Assembly (NCBI GenBank): GCA_907163345.1
Contig: CAJQUN010000482.1
Span: 186,001-250,000 of the forward strand
DNA length: 64,000 nucleotides
Source: Haberlea rhodopensis
Taxonomy: Eukaryota; Streptophyta; Magnoliopsida; Lamiales; Gesneriaceae
Direction of reading: 5' to 3'
Shown: in pieces, positions 1-10,658 of the stretch
Numbering within the stretch: the stretch's first letter is position 1
How the letters are laid out: each line of letters starts with the position of its first letter
Position numbers and translations under genes: made by a program
Notes under the pieces: model-generated
What the model saw: the letters and a program-made list of their open reading frames with translations, nothing else
Told to the model about the DNA's origin: nothing
The model's database searches: none

Positions 1-1500
1 TGGTCCGGATCGGAGCGTCAGGACTGGTTCCGGATTGGACCGGTTCCAATCCGAAACCGGCCCGATATATGTCTAAATATCTTGTTCAAATAATACATGA
101 AATATGATGAAAAATACATACTTTATTGAATATAAAAAGCTTGATGTAAAATCTTCAGCATTTAAACTTTTATAAATAATCTATATAATTAATTAATATA
201 GTCTTCGCAAATTCTTTTTCATCTTCAAAACTTTGGTTGCCGAACTCGTCGACTCCTCCTCCTCTTTTATTCCTTCGCTCCGCATCGAGCCAATCTTTGA
301 GCAATATAAGCATGCACATTGAATCTATATTAAGTGAAGTTCGATGGTCTCCAATGATTCGGCCACAAGTTGAGAATGCTGACTCCGATGCAACACTGAA
401 TGTTTGAACCGCAAAAACGTCTCTAGCCATTTTGGCCAAGATAGGAAATTGTATTGCGTTACCCTTCCACCACTCCAGTAGGTCAAAATTTTCATCTATT
501 ACCAACATCTGACCCAAGAAGAATTTTAACTCGTTCGACGTGGTAGATGCCACTCCGCTTCCTCTCAGCTTCTTTCTGCTAAGACTCCTCAGCAAATTAA
601 TCCATCAACTTCTTGACTGTGTAGTGTCTTCTTCCTCATGTCCTCTTTGTGATGATGACCATTGTACCTGTTTAGAATGATACATTGCAATCATATTTTG
701 GAGAGAACGTCTGATTGACGTCTTCTGATTGTCAACATTCTTCTTCAAAAATTGAGAGTAATATTTTAAAAAAAAGTATCAAATGAGCCGATTCCTTGAC
801 TAGGATCTAAAAGTGTAGATATGCAGTGAACATGTGGAATATTTTTCCAACATCGTAAGCATCATTGAATTCGGCAAAAATATTGAATTTTTTTTGTACG
901 AAAGGTGGAATTAAAGGAGCACGACCACCACGGCCAATAGTAGAAGCAAAAGATATCGTAATATTGAGAATATAATTAGCTCAACAAAAGCTACAAAACT
1001 AATAAAAGAAGATGATAACAAAATGATAATAGAATTGCAAGAATAACATTGTATGGAATAAAATTGTAAGAAATATTGGAATTAGACGAGGAAATGATAA
1101 GAGTGTGATAGTTGTTCGAGTAAGAAAGTGTGATGACAACGGTGTTGAGTAAAAGAGTATTTATATGTTACAATTTTTTAAAAAAAAAAAATTAAAATTT
1201 TAAAATAATAATGCGCCCAACGGCTACTAGCCGTTGGGCAGCATGCCCGTTGGCCAACAGGCCTTAAATTTTTTTTTTATTTTAAAAAAATCACCGGTTC
1301 TGGTTTGGAACCAGAACCGTATTGGTGCTGAACTGGACCAGTTCCTTTGGGATCGAAACTGCAGGTTCGTTGGTTCCAATCCAACGGAACCAGTTCGATC
1401 CGGGTTAAACCTAGATCGGACTCCGGTTTCGAACCGGTTTTAACCGGTCCAGAATCGGTTCGATTTCGGATCGGGTCTGGTTAACCCGGGCCGTTAAGCA
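1..1500 (-). mobile_element. hAT element copy 1, internally deleted, runs off the window start
   Basis: Minus-strand remnant of an Ac/Tam3-like hAT transposon. It is recognised by the C-terminal dimerisation domain at 170-595 and by close similarity to the longer copy at 44776-47612. Both copies share a GC-rich terminal part full of AACCGGTTC-like words, an inverted repeat around AACGGCTACTAGCCGTTGGG (about 1218-1237 here), an A/T-rich leader and the transposase ends. Here the start of the transposase reading frame (about 852-960) is joined directly to the region encoding its last third. About 1.35 kb present in the other copy is missing. The 5' end in element orientation is near 1500, where both copies share GCTGCTTAACG; the other end lies outside the window. 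Confidence 0.8.
170..852 (-). pseudogene. hAT transposase, C-terminal part (dimerisation domain)
   Basis: The minus-strand frame 595-170 encodes 141 residues of the hAT C-terminal dimerisation region. It has the family hallmarks: the LEWWK block, the run of hydrophobics after it, the SVASESAFSTCGRI segment (normally near S-[ST]-SE--FS--G) and the RTSL segment. The stretch 596-852 continues the same protein in broken frames: an ENIPHVH-type start, an EYYSQFLKKN-like block and a charged linker. The copy has no BED finger and no catalytic DDE core because of the internal deletion, so it cannot encode an active transposase. The domain assignment is firm. Whether the 141-residue piece is expressed cannot be judged. 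Confidence 0.8.
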
Positions 1501-1966
1501 GCTTGACAAATGGGTATCAAAATAGAATGTAATAGAAAAATGGATGAATGGTTATAGGAATGTATTTTGGCTATGGTTGACAATGGAAAATAAACTAAAA
1601 ATCTATTTCTTTTAAAATAAAAAATTATGTAAGATTCCTGTTTTTTGGATGACGAAAAATCGTGTGATAATTGTTTATTTGGTGGAATGCATTTTTTTGT
1701 CATAAACTGTATAAAATTTTATTTATTTACTGTACACATTTTTCCCTGTTTACTTGGTTGAGTAGGCTTTCTGTTGTGTTTTTCAATGAGAAAGCAATTT
1801 CTCTTATTTCCTTAATTTAGTAAAAATCTTAATGAAGGAGCCAGATTGTGTCATTTATTGTTGCCTCTCATGCAACATTTGCATACTGAGCGTTGTTCGA
1901 TATAAGTTGGCATGGCATACTTGAATTTTTATTTTAATATTTGTCCTCATTTCTATATTTTTTCAG

Positions 1967-2088
1967 GGTAACGATTTTTTTAATCGAAGGAAATTTAATG
2001 AAGCAACTGAATGCTTTTCACGAAGCATTGCATTGTCACCAACTGCAGTAGCTTTTGCAAATTGGGCAATTGCTTATCAAATCAAAAG
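1967..2088 (+). pseudogene. Lone TPR exon, RPAP3-like
   Basis: A 122-bp exon-like block bounded by a good acceptor (T-rich tract then CAG at 1964-1966) and a donor (AAG|GT at 2086-2090). It reads through without a stop as a tetratricopeptide repeat: an NDFFNRRKFNEATECFSRSI block followed by ALSPTAVAFANWAIAYQIKR. This is the pattern of TPR motifs in plant RPAP3/SPAG1-like co-chaperones, in which the second part normally reads ANRAMAYLK-KR. I found no neighbouring exon within 450 bp upstream or in the 190 bp downstream. The exon ends 191 bp before a Helitron-like 3' terminus, so capture of a gene fragment is one explanation. A remnant of a local TPR gene cut by the hAT element is the other. Confidence 0.6.
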
Positions 2089-2233
2089 GTATTTTCAGCA
2101 TATGTTGGTAAAATCTGTTGATTCATGTTTCACTTGAATTATATATGATTTGGTAATTATTTTACGTTTTTCTTACACTATAATCAATGTGTATGCCTCA
2201 TATCAATATCAATGTGTACGTCTCATATATTAC

Positions 2234-2279
2234 GATGCGTGTTACGTTACACACGCAACGCATGTGTGTGGTCCGCTAG
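2234..2279 (+). mobile_element. Helitron-like 3' terminus
   Basis: The end has the Helitron 3' signature: a stem (ACACAC at 2249-2254 with GTGTGT at 2264-2269, inside a larger TGCGTGT/ACACGCA pairing), then GGTCCG, then CTAG followed by host T. The same GGTCCGCTARTATATAT end recurs at 8280-8295, which supports a family. The matching TC 5' end was not located, so the length of the element is unknown. It may include the TPR exon at 1967-2088. Confidence 0.5.
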
Positions 2280-2338
2280 TATATATGAAGGCTTAGTTGT
2301 GGTATGCAATATTTAAAAAATTAAACATTTTGATTTCA

Positions 2339-2344
2339 TTTATT
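2339..2344 (-). terminator. Poly(A) signal of the pectin methylesterase gene
   Basis: AATAAA on the minus strand, about 106 nt past the stop codon at 2450, in T/A-rich sequence. This is a reasonable distance for a plant 3' UTR. Confidence 0.5.
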
Positions 2345-2449
2345 CAATTATACAACAACATGCTACATAATATATACATTATGAAAGGAATAATTTACAA
2401 GAACATAGCAGGGCCATTTTCTTTATACAGATCAAAGGCATATGCAAAT

Positions 2450-5025
2450 TCAAGTCGAGAGCCCTTCCGCGAATGCAACTCCAGTGGATGGCAACCACGC
2501 CGACCCATAGATAAATTGCCCCACAGTGAACTTGCTAGCTTCCACCGAGGACGTGATCACATGAAACCCCGGCCATTTCACTCGTTGTCCGATCGCCCCA
2601 CCTGGGCCATAGTTCATGTACTCGCCATAATGTAATGTGTCTAATGCAAATGTTGAGCTCCACTCTAACCACCCTCTAGGGTGGATGTGATCACCCATGT
2701 AGGATAACATGTATACGACTCGAGAGTACTGCTTCCACGGCCTCCCTAAGTAAGTCGGATACGAGCCTTTGGCTGCCTCGAGATCGGGTTCTGCCACGAG
2801 TCGACAGGCATGGAATGACATACCCGTGTTCTGGTTAGGATCCTGACGATTCTGGGCAGTGATGGTGATTTTTTGAAGTGGCAATGGTTTTCGGGCATTA
2901 ATGTTACAGTTCTGGAAAACAACCGCCGCGTTACCAAAAATGAAATCCACGGTGCCATGAATGTCGCAATCACGATAGAATTGTCTCTGTGAATAAGTGT
3001 AAAGAGTATCTTGATAACCAATGATGCTGCATCGAAAAATCACGGCATGATCCGCACCAACTCGAAGGGCAACTGCTTGATGCTTGCTCGGACCGGCGGT
3101 GTTTTCAAATGTCATGTCCCTTGCAATAAAACCGGATCCAGTCGCAGCTGTATGCAAATGCAAGCATTCATTGCGTGAATATGACCAAAGAAAAGCTAGA
3201 CCCATAAATCACATATTCATTTCGTAGTTCTTGTGGGACATTAATTAATATATAAAATAATTTAGAAAAACTAAACTTGTAGTTCCAATTATCACCCCGT
3301 TTATGATATGTTCGTAAATGGACTTAAACAAGAGCTTTGTGGTCCGAGGTGCATGTAAATTAAAATCCATTGAGAGGGCAAATCAAGAAAGGTTAGGAGA
3401 TAATTTTTTTACATGTAAGGTATGGGAGACTATACGAGTTTTGGAAAAAAACTTATATATAAAGTTTTCGGCGTATGTTACTAAAAGCGCTTCACATATA
3501 ACACGCTCGGTATGACATAGAAACAGCTGATTTAGGGTTTATATGATATCTCCCTTAAAGGCCGTGCCTTTGGGTCATCTTGCGACACATATTATATGAT
3601 GTCATCCTCAAAACGGTATCAAAAAAACCAAGTTTTGGTTGTAAACATAAAACAAGTTCCTATCAGTAATGGTCATTGGTACCACATCAATATGTGACTA
3701 TTGTTGCCTCCAATTTAATGGGTAGGCTCAACTCTTTATTTGAACCATGAAGGTGAAGATAGCGAGACAAATGAGCGATACAAAGTATTCTCAACCATAA
3801 TTAATTAATTACATGCATAAAGGATATAATTTATTATTTGAAACATTCATTAATATCATTTATTACATTCTTGATTTTCTTCTTATTTTAGTTCATAATA
3901 GTAACTTTTTAAGACTAACAAGGAAAGAAGAAAGCCAAAGGGCGGGCGAAATCGGGAAATTTACCAAAAGTCGCAGAACGGAACGTGGTTACGCCCTGTT
4001 GAATGTTTCTTCCACCTGAAATGACCGTCCTGCCCTTGCCATCTCCAATAAACATTATGTTCGTCTTTTTTCTCCCCACAGTCAATATTTCGTCCTCATA
4101 CCTAAACAATCAAAAATATAAATAATCGAGATCCATTATTATGTTGGGAAAAGATACCAACACTAGGCGAAGATATGAACTTACCTCCCGGCTTTAACGT
4201 AGATAATAAACCGCCGTGCACTGTTCTCCGGCGCCCGCTTGATAGCATCCGCGATCGTTTTACACGTCCCGCTTCCGTCTTTAGAAACTGTTATATCGGC
4301 ATTAATCCCCACCATCGGCAAAGCCAGCAACGTTCTATCTCTCCGAGATAACCACTGCGGAAACTTTTGCTGCATATTTTCGGAGCTCAATAACTTCCGG
4401 CGGCGGTTTTGAATTGGTATGCCGTAGAAATTCTGGTTGCCTCTGGCGGCCGAGTAAATTGCGAGACAATTGCTGACGAGACCCGATAAATCCTTCAACA
4501 TGTCAAATATTAGGTGCTTCACTTTGCCATTCAATTCATTGAATCCTTCTGTGCAAGTGTCGTGGTTCGTCATGGTGGCGCTGAGCCACGTTAACACATC
4601 TTGTGTCGAGCCCCCGGGCGCGACGGAGGATAGAGAACGTGAGAGATGAGACACTGAATCTTCGAGGAGCTCAAGGCAATCCTCGTAAGCCGACCTGAAG
4701 CAGTGGTATTATCAGTAACTTTTTCCAATAATAAATATGGGAAAATAACGAGATTGGTACGTAAATTGTCCTAATTTTCATTTTATAAGAAGATAATTAG
4801 TTAAACTTCAATTTTACAATAATTTATTCTATTTTTACTCTTTTAGTCCTTTTTTGGAGCACTGATGTTGGTGCTTATATTTATTGGCGTGGTTACGGAA
4901 CGAGACAAACTCTGTACAGGTCATCGGTGTTCTGTTAAGGTCAAACATAACTTATAAAATCGATCATTTTGATAAAATAGGAATGATTCCACAATTGATG
5001 TCAAAGAAATCCTTTATATAACTGG

Positions 5026-5071
<46 letters not shown>

Positions 5072-5788
5072 CACTATATTTAAGAATTGTTAAAAATATA
5101 TTGGGTCAACTCAAAATCAATTAATTTTGAGTTAAAATCCCATATATTCTTTAAAATGGTATCAGTCCTACATTTCAATAGTGTATAAGCGTTGGCATTG
5201 GGTTGGAACTCCTTTGCTATCATGTGCTTTTTAATAATCATTTTTAAAATTTTATTTTGACCAAAGGCATTGACATGAACTAATTAATTATATGGTCAAA
5301 ATCAAATTTAATATTTTTCCAATAACTATTGAGTACTTTAGATTAATTTTAACATACCTGACGTGAGAATCCATGTCAAGATGGGGAATGTTGGAGGCCA
5401 AATAAATGGCGCGGTCGAATTTCTGGAGAGTGAGGTTAACGGAGATATGAACGAGGTCTTTCTCGGAAGCGGCGAAGGCGCCAGGGAAATCGATGAGTGA
5501 ATCGACGCAGAGATTTGGGTATCGAGTCAGGCTGCATGCTCTTGAAATGGCCTGAGATGGCTGCCGCATTTTGGTCCTTCCGGTGGCGCTACTGCCGGAA
5601 TTTTGATCGCTCCGTATCACCATCACTACGGCGGCCGAAATGGCTGACGCCACCATGAGTGTGGAGGCGAGGATAAGCAGAAGCTTGAGTTTGGATTTTT
5701 TTGGTGTGTAGCTGGGGACTGGTTGTGCGGGTAGGCTTCGGTTTGAGGAGCCAAGAGATTCGGATCTTCCGAGCCTACCATACTCCAT
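2450..5788 (-). CDS. Pectin methylesterase with PMEI pro-domain (type I pectinesterase)
   Basis: De-esterifies cell-wall homogalacturonan (EC 3.1.1.11). Four exons on the minus strand: 5788-5358, 4694-4185, 4101-3965 and 3147-2450, all with GT/AG introns and a continuous frame of 591 codons. The start ATG (5788) precedes a short basic tail. Residues about 34-58 form a hydrophobic signal-anchor, then comes a PMEI-like pro-domain (about 75-225, with conserved Cys) and a processing motif RRRKLL at 241-246, the type cut by subtilases before secretion. The catalytic domain runs from about 276 to 591 and keeps all signature motifs: QAVALR (Q383), QDTLY (Q405, D406), DFIFGN (D427) and LGRPW (R495, W497). 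One odd residue is Cys after DGSGT where the family usually has Phe. Length and domain order are normal, so the gene is probably functional. It is the only complete host gene seen. Confidence 0.93.
3966..4100 (-). other. Extent notes for pectin methylesterase exon 3 and its introns
   Basis: The bases between 3965 and 4101 are exon 3 itself (137 bp). It carries the segment YEDEIL...GDGKGRTVISGG up to the split Ala codon 360. Introns are 5357-4695 (663 bp), 4184-4102 (83 bp) and 3964-3148 (817 bp). No gene was seen inside the introns. Confidence 0.8.
5026..5069. repeat. (TA)n microsatellite in intron 1 of the pectin methylesterase gene
   Basis: About 22 uninterrupted TA dinucleotides inside intron 1. 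Likely length-polymorphic, and useful as a marker. Confidence 0.95.
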
Positions 5789-5884
5789 TTTGCCGAAGCT
5801 ATAGGGTGAGCAAAAGGAAGGGAAGGCTGCTTCGTTAGGCTCGGATAGCTGATGGATTATGAAAGAAGGCACGGAGAGTTGGGG

Positions 5885-5893
5885 TATATATAG
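5885..5893 (-). promoter_or_regulatory. TATA box of the pectin methylesterase gene
   Basis: CTATATATA on the minus strand, about 97 bp upstream of the ATG at 5788. This predicts a 5' leader of roughly 60-70 nt. Confidence 0.6.
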
Positions 5894-7244
5894 GTGGTGG
5901 TGGATGGCGAACACGTAATATATATGGAATTAAATTTATATTTTAATAAATTATTGTTAATTTATCAATAATTTATGCCCTCCATTATGCATATATCTTT
6001 TAGGAAATGACGTGTAATAATCAAATATGTAATTAAACATCATTTTTCCAATGATATATTTAGCAAAAAAATCATCTTATATGGTTTTATGCCTATTTTC
6101 TCAAAAAAAAAAATTGAAATCACCTATTGTAAGTTCATTTTTTGAACATTCCTATTGTAAATTATGATTGACTCATATAAATCTGATTGGACGGTCGAGA
6201 TCAGTAAGGATCATCCAACGGACAAATTGAACAAACGGTTATATGGAAAGCAGTTGGTTATAAGAGCATAACAACTGAGATGAAAAAGTAATCATAATCA
6301 TTCATCATGAGACAGAATGTTAACACCTATGATAAAAAAGATTTTGATTAATTTTTTTTATAAATTAAAAATTTTAATATATATTTATTCAAAAAAACAC
6401 ATTGCACCTTTTTATTGGGAATTTTGATAAATATATAGGTCTGTGGAAATACACAATAAATTGAAAACAACTTAAATAGAGGGAAGGGCAAATTATAAGT
6501 TTGTGAACTCCAATAGTAATCATATAACTCGTGCTTGATAATCGCAAAACTCTTAGAAGTACAAATTAAGGGGAAATGGTACATATTTTTTGTCTACTGC
6601 CACGTCTTCTTTACCTCATTTGTGTTTGTCTCGTAGAATTTAATGAATTTGTCCCCACCCTATATTTTTGACTACACACCTATATCGCTAAAAGAAACGA
6701 GAGGTTACAAGAATATCGACTAAAAATATATCTTATTGCGCCCGCCCTCACAGTTAGTGAAGTAGGTGATAAATTACTTATCGAATGCGATTTATATGAT
6801 TAGCATGTATACATATTATTGCGTCAGCGATGTTTTCTCCGGAAAGGGTAAAAAAGACCATATTGTTCATAGATTTACTTGTACAAAATTAACCTACCCT
6901 AAACTCGAAAGCAACAAGAATTTACTTGCATGGAAGTGGAAGACCAACTCCGAGCCACACTATTACCTATGTCTCTATATTAATATTAATTAATAGGATT
7001 CTTATGTAAATACAGTGAGACTATATTAATATTAACTAATAGGATTCTTTTATATAAATACTGTGAGACTATGCTACATCGAGTAAATCATTCAATTGGA
7101 TATAGTTCTCACATACCACAAAAATATGGAATGGTCTTTTATTTTTGAAAGGCGGCTATCTCATCCTTCGTCAAAGTGGTCACGGGTATTTGCCTTACAT
7201 GTCTTCTAATGCTTTAGAACCAAAATTTGGGATTTTTGGTAATC
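5894..7244. other. Upstream spacer of the pectin methylesterase gene
   Basis: AT-rich sequence with no supportable gene. Short open frames are random in composition. It presumably holds the distal promoter. Confidence 0.6.
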
Positions 7245-7545
7245 AATCCCTGTCGTTTTTTAAACAGACGGTTTATACCTATGCGTTTTGAAAATAGACA
7301 GTATCCCATGCTTTTTAAAATAGGCAGTATACCCCTTGTATTTTGAAAATAAAAAGTTTATCACATGTGGTTGGTCAACAGGTGCAAAATCCCTCCATGT
7401 AACGAGACTGTGCTATGTTTTACAAATTATATGGGGTAAACGGCCTATTTTGAAAACCATATCAGGATAAACTGATTATTTTCAAACCACATGGTGTAGC
7501 CTCTCTATTTACAAACTAAAATGTGATAAAATACCTATTAATGAT
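7245..7545. mobile_element. Foldback (inverted-repeat) element
   Basis: The left arm (about 7252-7360) and the reverse complement of the right arm (about 7410-7540) align over most of their length. Each arm is built from two or three diverged units of about 35 bp, reading roughly ATGNGTTTTGAAAATAG then CAGTATACCCC. No protein is encoded. It looks like a non-autonomous foldback or MITE. No target duplication was established. Confidence 0.5.
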
Positions 7546-7551
7546 ATCAAT

Positions 7552-7930
7552 GATAGAGCTATCAAAATGGGTCAGCCATAGAAACGAACTGGACAACCCA
7601 ACCCACGAACCAAATGGGATGGGCCCATTTGGGCTCACCTGTAGGAGGGTTGGAACCCCCTAATCCAACACGAGCATAGTCGCTAATTAGGTTGGCAACC
7701 TGCCCAAAAATTAAAAAAAAATTATTTTATTATATTTTAATGAAGTAGAAGTATTAATAAATCATATTTTAATTAATTAATCCAAATTTTAGTATAAATT
7801 AATTAATTGATCCAGTCTGTAGGTCAACCTGTCAACACAAACTGGCTGGCACGATAGGCGGGCAAGAAATTTCTTGGCCCAACCCACCAATTTGACGGGC
7901 CGATTGGATCAATACGATGGGCCCATATAT
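7552..7930. mobile_element. Truncated hAT-like MITE (TAGAGCTATCAAAATGGG end)
   Basis: Starts with TAGAGCTATCAAAATGGG, matching the terminal repeat of the complete element at 23769-24391. It has the same layout: GGGCCCATTTGGG-like GC-rich ends around an A/T-rich middle, with a GACGGGCCGATTGGAT-like right side. The expected right terminus is absent. The sequence breaks at GGGCCCAT/A where a Helitron-like element begins. Confidence 0.6.
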
Positions 7931-7931
7931 A

Positions 7932-8289
7932 TCTACACACATGCATCTGTTGATGATGACTAAATTACCTTATATCATCTGTTATATCAAAATACGATGA
8001 CCAAATTATCCTTCTTCAAAAGTGTCGTCATATCAAAGATAATGACCAAATTATGATTCTTCAATAAAGTTATTAATAACTCAACCTAATCTCACAAAAT
8101 TATTACAAATGACAAATACTATTCTTCATAAATAATTCTACCAATTACTTTTACAATATAAAAAATTCAAGAATTTTACAATTTCTAAATTTACGTTTAA
8201 AAAGTTTTATGTAAAATTATGTAACGTCAAAAATTCATGCATATAAATAATATGTTATCTACACGCAACTATATGCTTTGGTCCGCTAA
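7932..8289 (+). mobile_element. Short non-autonomous Helitron-like element
   Basis: Begins TCTACACAC just after an A (7931) and ends with GGTCCGCTAA followed by host T, as expected of insertion between A and T. The interior repeats ATGACCAAATTAT-type words three times. The last 10 bases match the Helitron-like end at 2279. The subterminal hairpin is weak, so the call is moderate. Confidence 0.45.
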
Positions 8290-9922
8290 TATATATAATA
8301 ATCAAATCAAATAGATTGAATTTATTGTTGATTTTACAAAATTACTGATCTATCTAAAATAACCAAAATAATCAAACTAATCGAGTCCATACTTGTATAA
8401 ATAAAGAAATTCCTCGAGTTTAGTTCACTTGGATAGGTCTATACAAATTTTTTTTATTATTTTTAAATTGAATCATAACCTAATGAACCGATATTTTTTA
8501 AATACCAACAACCGAAATTATCGAACTAATTTGTTTAAACTTAAATTTAAGAAACCCCTAAAATCTACAAACTTAGCATTCCCTTTATTTTTCTCCATTT
8601 TCTTGAACAATAGTTGGTTCATTTAGAAAACCAAAATATCATCCAATCATAAACTTGGGAATTTCCCATTATTTTAAATTCTCCAATCAACTCAATCCTA
8701 TTTTTGTTTTCTAATAATAGACTACGTGTAATCCACAAATTAAAACACATGTATAAGAAAGTAGATGGAGCACTAACTAAAAAAGGCCAAGAAAAAGACC
8801 CAATTTAATATACTTGTACCACATCATCACTCTTGATAAGACACTGTTGTTTTCAAATTTGCAGCTTAGTGAGTGAGCCAAGTATAAAGTATTGTTAGTT
8901 TTTGTGGTCGAAATTTGATATCTACTTGGACAAACCGTGGCTCGACAACAGGATACCAGACTAGAAAGTGTTGTGAAATTAATGTTTTTGAGAATTATTT
9001 TATTAAATATTGGTTGAAATCCACATTATAAAATAATAAATATTATATATGGATGTTGCATCACAATTTATATATTAACTGTTTTATTAAAGGAACAATC
9101 GAAATATGGTATTTTGATTATGTCATCGAGTAAAAGATTTGTTACAACTTCGAACACCCGAGCATACAATTAATATAAAGATATATGGCTACATGCTCCG
9201 TTGGGGACATATGATATTGTTCATGGTAGCACAACAATCAAAATATTATACTTGAATTGCTATGTAATTTCGTATTGTTATATCGACACATGTTTGGCCT
9301 TGGAATTTGATTTTCCGCTATGTGTTACGTAGGAAGATCTTAAAATGATCTGTTTCGTATGTCAGCTCAGAGAGGAGGGGTGAATTTATGCCGGTGATAA
9401 AAATTGTGTTTTTTGACGTATAACTCATGAAAAGTTTGAGAACTGAAAACATGGAAGGCAGGATGATTCGTGGGCACATCGTTGCTCCAATTACGAAGAT
9501 GAGGTTCATATAAAGATGGTTTCACGAGTTCCTCAAGCACCAACATCCAAGACTTATAACTTAAAGGGCTCGCTCACGCAAGAACTAGATCCAATTTAGT
9601 TATTTAGTTGGCTTGTTATTATTATTTAACTGTATTTCTGGTTAGTGTTGGACTTTTTTTGTAGAGCTTGATGCAGTATCATGTTTTACAGTATAATGGA
9701 TAATTGTCTAGTAATCCCTTATACTGTTAATTTCTATCACTAAAATAAGTGGCATAATGCCACCTTAAGTTTTAAAAAAAATCTAATGGGTTGGGGGATC
9801 AGCTACCCCCCTAAACAACTTTTTTTATTACATAAAAGAAATAAAATATTACATGTTATTCCCCTAAAATTATATTGACCCTTTATATTTTTTACTCTCC
9901 ATTTTTTTGATGTTAATATTTT
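8290..9922. other. Intergenic stretch without recognised genes
   Basis: AT-rich, no coding signal, no terminal repeats recognised. It ends at the GTCCC target duplication of the solo LTR that follows. Confidence 0.6.
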
Positions 9923-10658
9923 GTCCCTGTAAGGACCCCACGTCCTAATCCTGCTATTAGTGCATAGTGCATACTTTTATCACGCTAGGGAATTCTCGTA
10001 CATGCTTCAATAGCAATGTCATGACGACTGTAAATTTTTTGACATAAATCCTCTTAATGTGCAAATCCCATCCCAACTCAACTAACATAAGTATACACTT
10101 CACAATGCACAAATCATATTCTCAATGCAATTACATTCTCAAATAATTACAGGCAATACGTAATTGAAAAGAGAAGTTTCTATTTATGCATGCCATATAC
10201 ACTTATTCAAAATGCTCACACACAAGCCCTTAATAAATGAATATGTAGCTATATGTACCAGTCTCATTATCAATACCAACATTGATACCTCAGTCCTGAG
10301 AGCATTCACAATCAACATTTTGAACTCATCTCGAGAGCCAATGTTGTGTCTGTTCTACCCGTTTCAACAGAAACAGCCTCCACACGTGGTGAGAATACCA
10401 ATAGCACAATCTCAATATCATCAAACTCACAATTCATAATTTACAGAATATAAAGCTACAAATTCAAAAAGTATTCAGTTTATGTACCATTACCATATAG
10501 GATCTCTCATGTTGTTCCTGTTCTCATAATAGCCAAGATCATCAAACTACAAAATCAGTTAATCATTACAATGATCCACTATGCACATGTTCAAAACTAT
10601 CGGTTCCATAATCAATCATAGCTAAATCATTCAATGATGATTTACAGGAATCAAAATA

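Noticed and set aside
2746..3021. Minus-strand frame inside the pectin methylesterase gene
   Set aside because: A shifted frame of exon 4. The catalytic motifs are in the other frame.
9318..9509. 63-codon minus-strand frame in the intergenic stretch
   Set aside because: No domain, no splice context and no support beyond length.
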